This document shows, piece after piece, positions 7,692 through 20,738 of a stretch of DNA of 64,000 bases. Positions within the stretch are counted from its first letter, which is position 1. The number at the start of each line of letters is the position of its first letter. The stretch is from NCBI GenBank assembly GCA_003116995.1, contig BDSL01000084.1, positions 248,001-312,000 of the forward strand, in the 5' to 3' direction. Source of the DNA: Yamagishiella unicocca (taxonomy: Eukaryota > Chlorophyta > Chlorophyceae > Chlamydomonadales > Volvocaceae). The notes below the pieces were generated by a model. It was not told the origin of the DNA, searched no databases, and worked only from the letters and a program-made list of their open reading frames with translations. Both the position numbers and the translations under genes were made by a program.

Positions 7692-10600
7692 ATGCCTGTG
7701 GTTAATGTGCGAAACTCAGTTATGGATGAGCTGCACAAGGGCGGCAAGCGCTCGTTGATGCGCGGGGGTTCGCAACTCACAATGCGGCAGCTTTACAGCC
7801 GTGACCGGCGGCGGGATCTAGCTGTCGTTTCTGCAATGACCGTACCGCTTTTGTGCAGCTATGTCCAGCTTTGCAAGCCCTTCTGTGATGGTCTCCCGCA
7901 CAGCCTGCCCATCGACTCGCCCATTCTCGGCAGTTTCCCATGCAAGGGATCAGGATTTGCACGAGCTATATACATTTGGAGCTGGGCACCTCGAGTGGTA
8001 TCCGAATATGCAGCACTGACGCGAAGCGACCTGTGGTTAGGGCTGTCTGTTTTCGGCTGGCTGGCCCGCCTCCTCAGTGCGCTCCTGCTGCCGGATCCGC
8101 TATATACGGAGCTGGTGGCGCCATTACTGACGTACGCAGTGCGAAATTTAGGGTACTTGTACCATGTATGGCTGGGGCCCTGGCATACACCGACTCCAGC
8201 AGCGATATACTGCATGTACACCATGCATTCCTCTTTTGATATCTCCTCGTTCCTTAGCCTTCAGGTGCGGGTACGACCGGCTGAGCTGATCGGGTGTGTT
8301 ACATGGCATTGCTGTGCGAAACGTTGTTTCGGTATCCGATAAAAAGTCGCGTATTACCAACGCGCTGGGTGATTATGTGGTTGCTGCCAGTATATGCCTG
8401 GTGCCTTGCTCACGGCCGTACTCCCCCCCTGTCCTTCCACCCCTTGGCCCAGAGCACCAGCGCCCGGACGGAGGCTGTCACCGGCGCCTTCGCCCTCGCC
8501 AGCTCCGTCCTCCTGTATTCGTGGTACAGTCAGCATCCACACTTCCGGGTCCGTTTGGCGTGGATAGTCACCCAGCGAGTGTTGGTGACATGCGCCAACC
8601 TACATCTGCACTTCACCCTCCGGAGCAGGCCGCGGGTCTGCATTATTGGGCGGAGTGGCGACAGCGCGGCCTCAGGCAGCAAGACCGGCAAGGCGGTGTG
8701 CGCAGCGGTGGAGAGTTCGGTGGAGGGAGCGGGCGGAAGCAAAGCACATGGAGCCCCCGCGGGCTCGGGGGGCCAGGGCATCTCGTCTGGGCTTGCTGAA
8801 ACACGCAAGAGTCGCGATGATTGCCGTGGCGGCAGCGCAATCTCAGAAACAGAAGCGCTCGAGTCGTCGACTGCGCCGCCAGTTGGTAGCATCGCCTCGG
8901 GCCAGGTTACACTCCGACGTCCCCCTGCCGCCGCAATAGCAGGTGCAATAGCAATAGCTGGTGCTGCTGATGCGGGCGTCGCTGTCTCTGAGCCGGCAAC
9001 GACACGGGCAGGGACACCCGCCCTTGAGCTGCCCTCGTCGCTGCCGGCACCGCATCTGGCCCCCCTCCCGCCGTACAAGTCCTTCATCCGCCGCCACACC
9101 TGCTACATGAAGATAGCAGGTGCCGACCCGCAGCAGCTGGCCCCCGGCTGGGAGCAGCAGCTGCAGGCGCTTGTGGCGGCGCAAGGGCTGCGGCTGGCAG
9201 GGGCCTACGTGCGTAGCGGTTGCATCGAGCTGGTGCTGGACGTCGAAGCGTTCGAAAGCAGGGCCCATGACGGCGGCGCGGCGCCGCTGTCTCGCAGGAG
9301 CTCGATGTGCAGCATTTCCAAAGGGGAGCCGGCCACGGATGCGGCTGTGCCTGCAGTGAAGGTCGAGTGGCGTCCCGAGTCGATGGATCCGGTGTTCTGG
9401 ACGGAGGTGCTGGAGGCGCTGGTACTGGTCCCGGAGGCTGCAGCTGCGGCGGAGGCAGGCGCCGCTGCCGCGCTTTCGGATCGCCATCGCCCCCATGGCT
9501 CGCCCCCGCCCACGGACGACGCATCCTCTCCGCGGCCTGCAGCCAGTGTGCAGTCGCCAGCGCAGCAGCTGGAGGTAGTGGATGGCCCTACTGTTGTCAC
9601 TGTGACAACTGCCAGCGGTTATGGGTCCGGCAGTTCGCTGCTGCGGGTTGTCTCGCTGCACCCCCGCGTGCTGCTGCTGCCACTGCCGGACGATGCGGCA
9701 CCCACTGAGCCGGCAGTAGCTCCGCAGCTGCAGCTGCTGGTGGCGCTCCCGCAGGCGGCGGAGGGCGCTGCCGACCCGGCGGCCGCCAGCGACCCAGCGG
9801 ACCGTGATGCTGCAGCTGCTACTGCCGCCGCACCTCAGCTGCCCCTGGAGGTGCTGGTCCGGGCGCGGGGCCGGTACCTGCCGGTGCAGGTGCAGGTGCA
9901 GCACCACACCGCCAGCCCAGGTGTGCCCTCAAGTGGCGCCACGGAGGTGCCATCAGATGAGGTCGGCATCGGTGGCCAGAGGGAGCTGCGGCTGCAGATT
10001 GGGTTGCAGCCGGATGACCTGCAGATTGGGTTGCAGCCGGATGACCTGCAGCCGCTCGTGCCGGGGCTGCTGCAGGCGAGTGGTGCGGCGCGGCAACCCA
10101 ACCGATTCACCCACTCCCCGCCCGGGGCCCGCCACCTGATGGCCACCGCCGAGCGCCCCGCCGAACGCCCCGCCACCTGATGGCCGCCGCCGAGCGCCCC
10201 GTGGCACTTGTACACCGGTGCCGAAGGCGCTGGTTCTTGTTGATTCGCACGCTGCCAACAGACACCGCTTTCGCCGCCTCCAGCATTGATGGGCAGCGGC
10301 TAGTACTTACCCTGGCAGGCTGCCGACCCAGCTAGTACTTACCCTGGCAGGCTGCCGACCCAGCTAGTACTTACCCTGGCAACATGTGTCGGCCCGCAAC
10401 CGCTGCGACCCACATCGCCCTTGCCTGCTCTGCCCCCTTGACCACGCCGTCCCTAACCCTCCCGACCCCTTCCCTGCTCCGCCCCCTTTTGCTCACGCCG
10501 TCCCTAACCCTCGCGACCCCCTGCCGCCTCTCGCACCGCCAGGTGGACCTGCGACTGGGCGGCAGGCCCTGCTGCGCACTGCCCGTGCTGCTGCTGGCAC

Positions 10601-12285
10601 CAGCGGAGGAAGCCATGGCGCAGGAGCTGATGGCGGCGATGTCATTACCTGCCGGTGGGCTGTCCGAGGCCGTCGACGATGTGTTGTACGACCTTGGTGT
10701 CTGTCTGTACGGCAACGCAGGCAGCGATATTTCCGCAGCCCTGGCGGCCCACCTGCTGGCCTACACGGAGGCGTGCGGCCTGAGCCGCACTGCCGCGCGA
10801 ATTCGTGCGCAGCTATCAGCACCCGCCGGTGCTGCCTGCGACGTCACCAGCGGCGGCGAGGCGGCGGCAGTGGCGGCGTTGGTGGGGTTGGGCCCCGGTG
10901 TCTCTGCAATCGCGGCGGAGATCCCGGGTGATTGCTGGTCTGGGGAGGCAACCAAGAGACCGAATGCATCGGCCGCTGCCAGCCCGAATGCAGGGAGCAA
11001 CGAGGGCGGCGCCGGTGGCTCCTGGTGGCGAGTTGCGCTGGCCGAGCTGCTGGTGTCCGTCGGCCTGGTGCGGGAGCTCCCGGAGGAGGCGGAGGCGTAT
11101 CAGTCGTACGCCGCCACGTGGAACGCGAAGCAGGCGCACATCATGTAAGCGACAAAGGGTGATGGGAGGGACATGCGACGGGGCTACTTGGCATTAATGT
11201 GGGTGGGCCGAGCGTGTCGGATGCCATGTAATGCGGTATTGCTGGCCACTGCTCTCGCGCCCTTGGCGCCCCCCCACGTGCCTCCCGATATCGGTACGGC
11301 ACCTCGTCGCGGTGCACTTGTCCGGTCGTACGCCGCCTCCATCGCAGCATTCAGCAGCAACCCGGCGGCGCCTCCCCAAATTCACCGCCGCCCCCGCACC
11401 CCGCCTCACTGCACAGCCAATTCGTGGAGCTGCTAGCGCTGCTCGCCACATTCTACCGCGGCTTCCAGCGGTCGTCGCTCATCCTCGCGACGATGTGGAC
11501 GCTGCGCTTCGGCGTGAGTGTCATCACGACGATCGCCTGGCTGCTGCTGCCGTACGACAAATGGCGCCGGCTGAGCGCGGCGACGCAGCTGCATCGATAC
11601 TCGTGCAACCTGGCTGCCAAGGGCCTGGCTGCCGTGCTTCGCGTTCCGGCGCCTCCAGGACTGGCAACCTACCGGGTCGGGCTCGGCATTGTGGCGATGG
11701 AAGGCGTGCTGCTGCCGGCGACTTGCGTGGTGGGTGGCCCACAGCGCAAGTGCTTCTAGTAAGCTTTTAGTACAAGCCAATTTACTGGGGTACCGGCACA
11801 TGCACCGGGGTTCTTCAGCTGGCGGGCCCAGCTTGACACATTGCCCGATGGTGGGTGGGTGGCGATGCAGTCAGCCTTACCGTCGTCGGGCTGCCAAGCG
11901 CAGGTGGCGCAAACCCGCAGAGCGGCCCGCCATAATCCTGGCCGCTTCCAACCCACCTACTAACCGGAAGCCGGAACCCAACTCGCGCTACCTGACCCCG
12001 CAGTTGCCGCCCCGTACTTCGCTGTTGATTTCGGCGCTGAGGCTGCCGATGAACGCCTCGTTGCTCAGCGACGATGGCAGCGGTCACCTCTTCCGCACGG
12101 CGCATGGCGTGTTCCTTGCGGCGCGGCTGGAGGTGGTGGCGCTGGCCACCACACTCGCCTGCCACGTCTACTTGCGCGTTTGCTGCCGGCGGAGGTGGCG
12201 GCGGCCGGGGCCCGGCGGGCGGGCGGGCGCTGCGGGGGCCGCAGGAGGCGCGGACATGGAATCCAAGTGCGGCAAGGCGGACTAG
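7692..12285 (+). CDS. Multi-pass membrane protein with an SPL/CRR1-tail-like motif, at least five exons
   Basis: Supported exons: 7692-8264, 8453 to about 10060, 10543-11144, 11417-11726 and 12004-12285. Junctions 8264/8453 (CAG-GTGCGG, GGCCCAG) and 11144/11417 (GTAAGC, TGCACAG) keep frame; 11726/12004 is plausible; the donor of the second long exon is unresolved. The N-terminal part has several hydrophobic segments (LAVVSAMTVPLLCSYVQL, SVFGWLARLLSALLL, FALASSVLLYSWYS), and more lie at the C-terminus (LALLATFY, FGVSVITTIAWLLLP, VVALATTLACHVYL). In between, near 9100-9250, CYMKIAGADPQQLAPGW and LAGAYVRSGCIELVLDV resemble the conserved segment that follows the DNA-binding domain in plant SPL1/CRR1 proteins, but no SBP zinc domain is visible. 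Residues QIGLQPDDL are duplicated in tandem near 9994-10047. It may be a lineage-specific algal membrane protein; function unknown. Confidence 0.6.
10300..10380 (+). repeat. 32-bp tandem repeat, two and a half copies
   Basis: A 32-base unit beginning CTAGTACTTACCCTGGCAGG repeats at 10300, 10332 and 10364, with the last copy truncated at 17 bases. It lies in the intron before the exon at 10543. Each unit carries ACTTACC, the reverse complement of a good 5' splice site, and CTGGCAG, a plausible acceptor. Confidence 0.85.
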
Positions 12286-15200
12286 CAGTGTACGAACTAG
12301 CGGTTACAACTAACGGCATGTAGTGGAACGAGTGCAACGCAACACAGTCGGTGATGTGAATCACGTGTGAACGTATTAGCCATGTCAGCCCAACGGAGTG
12401 GTGACAGGTGTGGTCGGTCAACGCATGGCGGAGAATTGGACGAGTTGGCACCAAGCAAATCGTGGCCGCATCGAATAAGCCCCGCGGGCAGCGCGCAATG
12501 AGCGGGGGGATGGCTGGATGGGGGATCATGTCCAATACATTGCATCCAATCTGCTGCCACGCGTGTGGCGCACGGCGCAGCATGCGCCCCATGCACACAC
12601 CTGGTGTTTTTAACGCAATCTCAAGTGAACAGATTTGCGTTTTAGTACAGCCGGTCCATTGTGGGGCCTAACCGCATCCGATGATGACGGACATGAGATG
12701 CAGGCGGTTGACCTGAAGCTGTTCCGCTTAACGTAAACAAACCACTCCTGCGGTCCTGTTATGTGACACGAGTGGGTTTTTGTTTTTTTGCGCCGCGTAA
12801 TCGTGATCGTCAGAGTAGCGGTTGCGGAGTGACAGATGTTGCAGCGGGGTCATGACCGCGATGCATGCTTTTCTAGCGATTGTTACGAAAACGTTATGTT
12901 CCGGGAAGATTCAAAGTAAGGGGGGCATCTAATCCAACTGGCAACGGTACGCCAAGAATGTACAGAACTCACGGCCTATATGCGGTGTGTTATTGGTTGT
13001 GGGCGCCCACCAGCCCGCCCAACATGCGGCCTAAGCTCGCCTGTTACTGTGCGCACTTGCTGGGGAGACGTGCCGCGCCGCGCCGCGGACAGGGCGGTCT
13101 GGCAGGTTGCGCGGGCCTGTGTGAGCCGGTGTGAGCGCTGCTCTGGGGAAGGGTCTTACGCGGATGCTTGGTATACCTACAGCCCTCAATAGCTCGAGTC
13201 ACCCTTCGTTGAGGTGTCGCGGCATGCGCTGGAACACATCGCCGCCAAGGGTGCCCGACAGCACCTTTCCATGACGGCCGTGGCAGGGCTGCATAATGAA
13301 TTATGGTATAACAGATGGCAAAGCATGTCCTGGCAACAATGTCCGCAACGCACACCACTAGCACATCTTCAGGCAGCTGAACGGCGCAACGGCAAGTACC
13401 TGTACGTCGCTGTTTAGGAAATAAGAAACTAAATAAGACGCCTGGCATTTACGACGGCTACATCGCGAGACAGACATGCCCACGAGAGGGGAACGTCGCG
13501 TTCCACACCTGCCGCCACGCGATGCAGTGACGCGCCCACCCTAACTCATTCACCATAGCGGTACACGGCGCTACCGGACGAAACCCGCCTCCGCAGTGGC
13601 GGCAGCGGCGGTGGCAGCAGCACCCATTATCCCCATTATTCACGGTCGGCATGAAATCCATCCCCAGCGGCAGGGTTGGTACTGGTGCGGAAGTCCCAAT
13701 ACAAGGCCCCCATGAATGACTGATTAACTAGGACTACCGTGCTGACAGCATGGCGGAAAATCCTCGCCTGAAATTATATTAATGGACTGCTGCGGAGCAA
13801 CCTTTCAACTCCGATCGCGAAACGCAAATACGCTGAATGTCGAAGCCGCGGCATGAAATCACCCCACTTGGCACCGCTGCCATGCAACATGAAATCTGAA
13901 TCCTGTACCGCACATGCGGAGCGCTTCAGGTTCCGGCCAGCGGATACCCTCGGAGCCCCCTGAGGGCCCAGCGACCAGCGTCTAAGCTCATTCCCACGAG
14001 CAGTCCGACGAAGAGAGCACCTACAGCCGTGGTGGTGGTGGTGTAGAGGCAGCGCACAGCCACGCGAAAACGCTGCGTGTCAATTGGCTCGCCACGATCA
14101 CATCCACAAACCCCACCGCTGGCACAACAGCGACGCCCTCATGCGCCTGGTCATCCAGATGGAAGTACAAACCCCGAAAGAACGTGTCGCCCTGACTGGC
14201 GTCGGAACTCGGCATTGCCTCTCATTGTACATTGCCCGCCGACGCACATCAGCGGCGCACTCGTACCGTGTCCTCACCAAGCAACGCATGAGTCCGCAGG
14301 CAGCCTCAATGGCCCGCAGCACTCCAGCCGCGGCCCGCCAGCCGTACGCGGCACCTTCCAGCCTCCATTCATTAGCCCCCGGATACCAAAGCCCGACATC
14401 AGTGCGCCCAAGGCCCAACGGCCGCGCCCCATCCTCCACAGAACCCATCCCGGCCCAGTGCAGCCGCCGCCTCTTTGGTTGCCACGTGGTGGTGTGACCA
14501 CACCGGGCGCCACTTGGTCGCCACCCACCATACATTACGGCAGCCACAATCCCCAAGGATCCAACAGCGTAGCAGTGAAGGCTCTCCTTCCTGTCCTCTT
14601 CCCCCTCTCGTCCTTCATCATCTTCTCCTGGCCGCCCCCCTCCTCCTCCCGCTCCTCCTCCTGCCCCTCCTCCTTCGCGTCCTCCGCTTTACACCCGTGC
14701 CCTCCATCTCCGTCCACCTCCCCCTCGCCTCAAGACTCGTCCTCTGCAGCAGCAGCATGCCCCAGCGCCCTCGCCGTAACGATGCGAGGTCTCGCCTCCG
14801 AGAGCCACCCCACAGGCAGAACCAACCAACCAAATAACCAACCAACCAACCGGTTCAACTTACAGCTCCCGGCTCCACCGTATCGCATGAACAAATAGCT
14901 GCTTCAGGCCCTCACCCCCTTCTGCGCCGTGAGCTCATTCCCCCCCGGGCCACACGCCACGGTCATCACATGGCCAGCGCGACCACACAGGCCCCATGAA
15001 CGCAACCCCTCCACCAACCGAACTCAGCTCTCAACCGCACACACACACACACAAACACAGAGACAACCGTTAGAAAACGTGAGACGGTTATCGTTAGATG
15101 GCTCAACGCACACACGCCGCACACACTCCTGTGCGCGGGAGTGGTGTGACATGGTGTGGTCGGCAGATTTTGGGCTCGCTTGCGGGCTTTGCAAGCATCG

Positions 15201-16609
15201 CCCAAGGTTCAGCATCCTTCTTCATCTTATCTTGTCTTGTTGGCATTACTAGGGCACGCTCCCCCAACCGGCACACAACCCGCTTGGTGGAGCGTTTCGC
15301 GACTCAGTTGCAATACGGTTGCAATACGCTTGCAAAAGACGGTTGCAATACGGTTGCAAACACGCCCAATCGCCACGATGTCGCACATACGTATAAGCAG
15401 GCCGTAGGAGCCGCAGATTCAGGGATGCACCCTGGTCACCCCCCTGCGAGGAGGGATGCAATACTACTGTGTCGCCTTAGGCGTGCCCGAGCACCGGCCC
15501 GGGGTAAACCGAGAGCCGAGTTGGAAGGTTACCCCAAACACATACCTCCCCACCGCACGCGAGCCCTACGGACTGGCAACCTCGGTGTCACGACATCACG
15601 ACAACACGGCCACAGCCACCTAGCGCGGGCCCTGAACACACGATGGGGTGTCTAGGGCGGGCAACGACACGCGACAAGGGTGCCCTGAACGCGTGTGTAT
15701 ATGCGTGAGAAGTCCAAAGTACTTCCCATCACCCGGGCATTACTACCAATTGCCCGGCTCCCGTACGACAGCTGGCCGCACGTCGTACAACTGTAGGACA
15801 GCCGAGCCTTGCTGCCCACTCGACAGCGTCCAAAAACACGCTATGCGACGCGCCGATGAAAACGGTTGGACTTCCCAGCTCGACCGGGCCTACCGGGATC
15901 AAATCTCAACTCTTGCGCTGTGCCATCCATGGTTGCATACCGCATCAAATGGCAAACCTATTGCGGCTCTGGCTTGTCTCCGAATATTCTCCCTAACATC
16001 AGACGCGCCAAGATGGGCCGTAAGCTGTGACCTTTTAGTCTTTTACTGCACTCGGTGCGGAGGCGGCCGCCAAGACGTGGCCGCGTCAGGAGCCTTCACA
16101 GCCCCCGCCCCCCCAGCCGGCCCCAACCCACCCTGGAGCTTAAGCAGCCCTCAGGCACCCAGCACCAACGCATGAACGAACCACCGAACGAACGCAAATC
16201 GCAGTGACTTCCGTCACCACGAATGTTGCAATTGCACCCCCGGCTGCCGCTGCCGCCTCCCCGCATCCACCCATGACCGCAGACCCCGCACGCTACATCC
16301 ACAGCACGCGCGGCCCTCTTGGCCGGCCCCTGCCCGGCCAGGACTTCGTGGCCCAATCCAGGACTTGTGTGCGACGCGCCTCATCCGTCCCGGGGCCTGC
16401 TGCAGCAACACGCGGCGCTCTGCGACACCCCCTCGCTCCCGCCCCCTTCCATCTGTTTGCCGTACACACGTGCTTCCCGCAACCGGAAGCATCCGCACCC
16501 CCACCCCCACCAGGGGCGGCGGCGTCGGCGCCGGCGGCGGCGCCAGCAGCTCCTCCGCCGGGCGTCACGTAATTGACGCTGCGCCCCTTCCTCCTACCCC
16601 CTCAACCCC
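12286..16609. other. Gene-poor interval between convergent genes
   Basis: About 4.3 kb between the end of the membrane-protein gene and the 3' end of the minus-strand gene. No ORF shows conserved motifs or spliceable exons I can defend. It includes a Pro/Ser-rich spurious frame near 14080-14900, a C-rich, CTCC-rich run at 14600-14730, a CA run near 15040-15060, and a short tandem array of GTTGCAATACG at about 15308-15362. It may contain the 3' UTRs of the flanking convergent genes. Confidence 0.6.
15308..15362 (+). repeat. Short GTTGCAATACG tandem array
   Basis: Four to five near-copies of GTTGCAATACG or CTTGCAAAAGACG follow one another with an 11-13 base period. The array is in non-coding sequence and no function is suggested. 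Confidence 0.6.
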
Positions 16610-19600
16610 TCACCACATGTTGAGGTACACCCAGCTACGCATCTCCTTGAGGATCGGCGCCACAGGACGCGTGTTCTGGGCGCCCGGGTCCACCCCCAGC
16701 AGGTAGCTCACCGCCTCAGAGTCCTTCGCGTGCACCAGCCGCCACAGCGCGGCCACCAGCTCGTCACGCTGCTGGCGCTGAAGGGCGTCGCGCGCCGGAG
16801 ACGCCGGCAGCGCAGCGGCGTCCTCGCGATTCGTCGGCGAGCCGCGGGGGTCATTGCCAATACTGTTGCCGTTTCCGTTAGCGGTGGCGCCGATGGGTGC
16901 GGTGGAGGAGTCCGGCCTGCTGCGACGAGCCAGCTCGCACAGCTCCTCCACCAGCTGTGCGGCCGTCTTACCCTGGTGCTGACAGCCGCCGCCGCTACCG
17001 GCGCTACCGCCGCCCGCCTGGGCGCCCCCGCTGGCGGGGTGGGGCTGGGCCACGGAGGGGGCCGAGGTGGACGAGACGAGGACCACCGAGCTGGGCCTGT
17101 TGGGGGAGGGGAGGGGAGCGGGCGGGCCGGGGGCGGGGAGGGTCAGGCGTGGAGCGAGGCGGGAGGAGGCGGCGGCAAGCGAGGAGCTCCTCACCCCTAC
17201 CGGTGGTCCGGCCCCGCACCGCTCTCCGGCCCCCCTGGAGTAGCACCCCGCCCCCACCAGCCTAACATCAAACCTACTTCCCGCCCCTCCCCCCGCCCCT
17301 CCCCCCGCTCCTCCCTCCCCCCGCTCCTCCCTCCCCCCGCCCCTCCCTCCCCCCGCCCCGCCCCCCGCTCCTCCCTCCCTCCCCCCGCCCCTCCCGCCCC
17401 CCCCACCTGCTGCTGCTGGCGTTGCCTGCGCCACTGGGCCACTCGCCGGTCAGCAGCGGCACGTAGCAGTGGCCCGACCCGTAGCGCGAGTGGCTGTCCG
17501 CCGAGGCCAAGCGCTGCTGCGCGTTGTCCCCCTGGCTCTGAGCTCTCGGGCTGCTGCCGCTGGTGGCGCACCCGGCGAGCCCCCCGAACAGCCCCCCTCC
17601 GCCGCCTCTCAGCCCGCAGGCTGTGCCGCCGCTGCTGCCGTACGCCAGCGCCAGGACGCTGGGCACCCTGGCGCTGGCGCTGCTGTACTGCAGCTCCACG
17701 GAGGCGGTGGAGGGCATGTCGGGCAGCAGCAGCTGCTGCAGGTACGAGGCGGCGTCGTCGCCGGACACGGCGCCGCTGACCATGGCCTGAAGGGAGGGAG
17801 GGAGGGCAGTAAGGCGGGAGGGAGGGTAGTACAGAGGGAGGGCGGGAGGGAGGGAGAGGGAGTAAAAACCATTTAAACAATCTGGCCGCCGTACACACAC
17901 ACCCGGCACACTCTTTCTTCCCCCCCCCCATACACACGCCCGCACACGCGCGCGGACCCACCTGCAGGCGCTCCGCGTTGCTCAGGTGGCCCTCCGTGTA
18001 CGACACCGAGCTGCGCCGCTCGGCCTCCGCCGGCGTGCGCGGCACGCGGCCGCTAGACATGTCGGGCACATCGCCCAGCCACTCGTCCAGGCCGCTGTTC
18101 GGTGCGCCAGCGCGGCCGCCGCCGCCGCCGCCGCCGCGAGGGCTGCTGCAGCTGTTGCTGCGCGGCGACGGACTGGCCGCCGAGCGGAAGCTGTCGAACA
18201 GTTCGTGCTGGTAGTGAGACGTCGCGTTGCTGCTGGACGCACGGGCCGGCGCCAACAGCCGGCGCGCTTGGGACTGCACCTGCGGGGCCGGCACCTGCGG
18301 CGTACCCGCGTGCCACGAGGCGCACACCGGGGCATCGCCGCCGTTGCCGTACGACGCCGTGCACGGCCCGTACTCACTGCCGCCGGTGACGCCGTCGGAC
18401 GCGACGGATAGGACGCGGTGCGTCGTCGCCGCCGCCGCGGCATCGCGGTGGGCGTGGTGGCCGGTGAACTGGTGGTGCAGGGGCGTGGAGGTGCGCTGGT
18501 AGCGGCCCGCGGCCTTCTCCTGCTGCTGCCGCAGCTGCAGTCGGTGCACCGCCTGGCTGACAGCCATCGCAGATAGCGTCCCGCTGGAGGCGGAGCGGCA
18601 GTGCCGGCCGGCGCAGTCCATGCCGCCTGGCGTGGGCGCTGAGCAGCCGCAGGCGCCTTCGGCGCCGTCGCCGCCTTCGGCGCCGTCGCCGTCGGCGCCG
18701 TCGCCGCTGCTGACGCTGACGCCGCTGGTCTGTCGCAGAGGAGGGTGGGTGCCGGGAGCTGATGCAGCGGCTCCGGAGCAAAGGCCCGCCTCGTCCAGGA
18801 GGCGCAGCTGGTGCGATGGCTTGAAGGACCGCAGCCCGGAGCCCGGTTGGTTCGGGACGGTGTTGGGGCGGCTCGGTGACGAGTCCGTTGGGAGCGGCGG
18901 CGGCGAGGGGTCTCCAAGTGATGTGGTGCAAGCGGGAAGCTGGCCGCTGTGGGGGGGCCGAGGGGGCACCACCGGCGCTGGGATGGCATGAGCCGGGGCG
19001 GTGAGGTCTTGGAGGTCGGCGACGAGCGATGTCTGGGACACGGGTCCAGATGGGAGGGAAGATGCAGATGCCGCCAAGGGAGTCACGTGCATCTGGGGCG
19101 TAGCATAGACATCGACGGCAGCCAAAGCCGCTCGAAGGGAGCCGGAGGCAGAGAAGCGGGCCGCGGATGCGACCCTCGGAACCCCGCCAAGTTCCACACT
19201 TAAGTTTACGAATTGTATAGGCGTCTTGGCGGAGTTGCTGTCGCGCGAGCCGCTGTTCATTGCGTCGGGGGTCGCTCGTCCCGAGCACCTGCCGGAATAG
19301 CTGCGGCTGGCAGCCAACGGCACCTCCTGCGGTAAACCTATGCATGGAGCCTCATGGACTGTAACTGTCCGCGCGGGCACGGAAACGGCCGGCACGCCAT
19401 CAGTCCCGGGAAATAGCCCTGAAAGGACGTCCTCGCTGTCCGACCCATCGGAGTCCGCGTGCAGACTGTCGATATTGGACACCAGCATGTGTTGGCTGTG
19501 GCTCCCGCGTGGTGTGCTCGGGCGCGACCCATCAACCGCGCCAGAGCGGCTGCCGCGTGGCGAGCCGGAGTCGGAAAGCCCCGTGTGCGAACGTATGCTT

Positions 19601-19725
19601 TGCAGGAAGGCCCTAATACCGCCGGTGCCACCACGCGCAGATGTTAGAGGGCTGTCATTGCCACCTCCTCCTCCTCCTCCAGACAAAAAACCACCGGCTC
19701 GTTTCTGCAGCCTTGCCGACGGCAT
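16610..19725 (-). CDS. Unknown 876-aa low-complexity protein, three exons
   Basis: Exons on the minus strand are 19725-17962 (588 codons, donor GTGGGT), 17786-17407 (donor GTGGGG) and 17096-16610. All phases agree and the frame closes at a stop. Most of the protein is Ser/Gly/Ala/Pro-rich and probably disordered: polyglycine near residue 20, Ser-Pro pairs (SRPSTPRGS, SPSPRSNS) that could be phosphorylated, and Asp-Gly-Ala repeats. The C-terminal 120 residues look more ordered and helical (KTAAQLVEELCELARRS, RDELVAALWRLVHAKD, ILKEMRSWVYLNMW) and are the best part to search. No family was recognised and no membrane segment is evident. The second intron (17406-17097) is extremely pyrimidine/purine biased. 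Confidence 0.72.
17276..17406. repeat. C-rich CCCCTCC/CTCC simple-sequence tract in an intron
   Basis: Irregular CCGCCCCTCCCTCC and CCGCTCCTCC units repeat for about 130 bases with almost no A. It lies in intron 2 of the minus-strand gene, so the sense strand is G-rich and could form G-quadruplexes directly after the donor site. Confidence 0.8.
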
Positions 19726-20738
19726 TTGAACTATGCAATCTCTTAAGGAATGTTATCGCGCGAAGAATACAAAAATTATCCAAGCTTCGTAGTGCGACTC
19801 CAAAGGAAGACTAGACCACAGCCTCTGGATGTATGTGGCAGATTCCCAGGGATACTCGATGATACGCCCCAAGGGATTAACACTAAACTGGGGAAATGTA
19901 GTGCGAAACCTTGAGGAAAGGCGTAAAGATCGTCACTGACCTGTTTGCTCCTCGCCGTACCCCAGGTACGTGCGCTTGACAATCATCAAGGTTTTAGATG
20001 ATCAGGAAGTCGCTAATTATCTGATTTTTACGTGCAATTGCAACTGGGGAAGGATGCTGATTGCGCAGAAGACGGCAGTGGGCGTGCGCGCCGACGCGCT
20101 GACCCATGTCGCAGACACCCTAATTCCACGATGCAAGATGACACAAGCCCTCCAAGGTGAGCTACTCAAAGCAATCTGTGGCTGTGTTCGACAGGCTGCG
20201 TGATTCGCGATTCGTGCTTTACCGCTATGTTGGATCAACGTTGGCGATCGTTAGTACAACCTTTTTCACTATTATGTCACACCCCTAACTTCGCCTGGTA
20301 CTGACGCCTGCCTGGCCAGACGGGAAGCGGCGGCGCGGACGGTTGTGTGCACCCGGTTCTTGATCACATGGTTTAGGGCGTGCACATACTTTGTAGCGCT
20401 TTCAATTACAGCAATGATGAAGCTGGGTGCGCAGCTGATACGGGTTTGAGCACGCGGCAATCGTGGTTGACGAGCACATCTTCGGCAGTCGCAAACCTCC
20501 TCCCTTGTTGCCGTCTCCTGATGGCTACCGCGTTCCCCCTTTGCGAATCATATCGCAGCCTCGCGCCGCTGCACACTGGCGGGGCCATCGCTGCCCCCCC
20601 GGGCTGCCCCCCTTACCGACGTTCCTTCCCGCCGCCGCGTGCTGATGGCCGCATCAGCGGCAGGTGAGCTGTCGACCGCAATTTCCCCCCTTGATGGCTG
20701 CGCGGAGGTGGCTCTTACCTGCGGCCACATGCATGCGG

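Noticed and set aside
14077..14898. 273-codon Pro/Ser-rich open frame as a gene
   Set aside because: It has no motif, consists of simple Pro/Ser runs from a CTCC-rich tract, and overlapping frames of similar length exist on both strands, as expected from GC-rich non-coding DNA.
16730..17779. 349-codon plus-strand frame
   Set aside because: It is the antisense shadow of the three-exon minus-strand gene and of its C-rich intron; the minus-strand model has consistent phases and a better composition.
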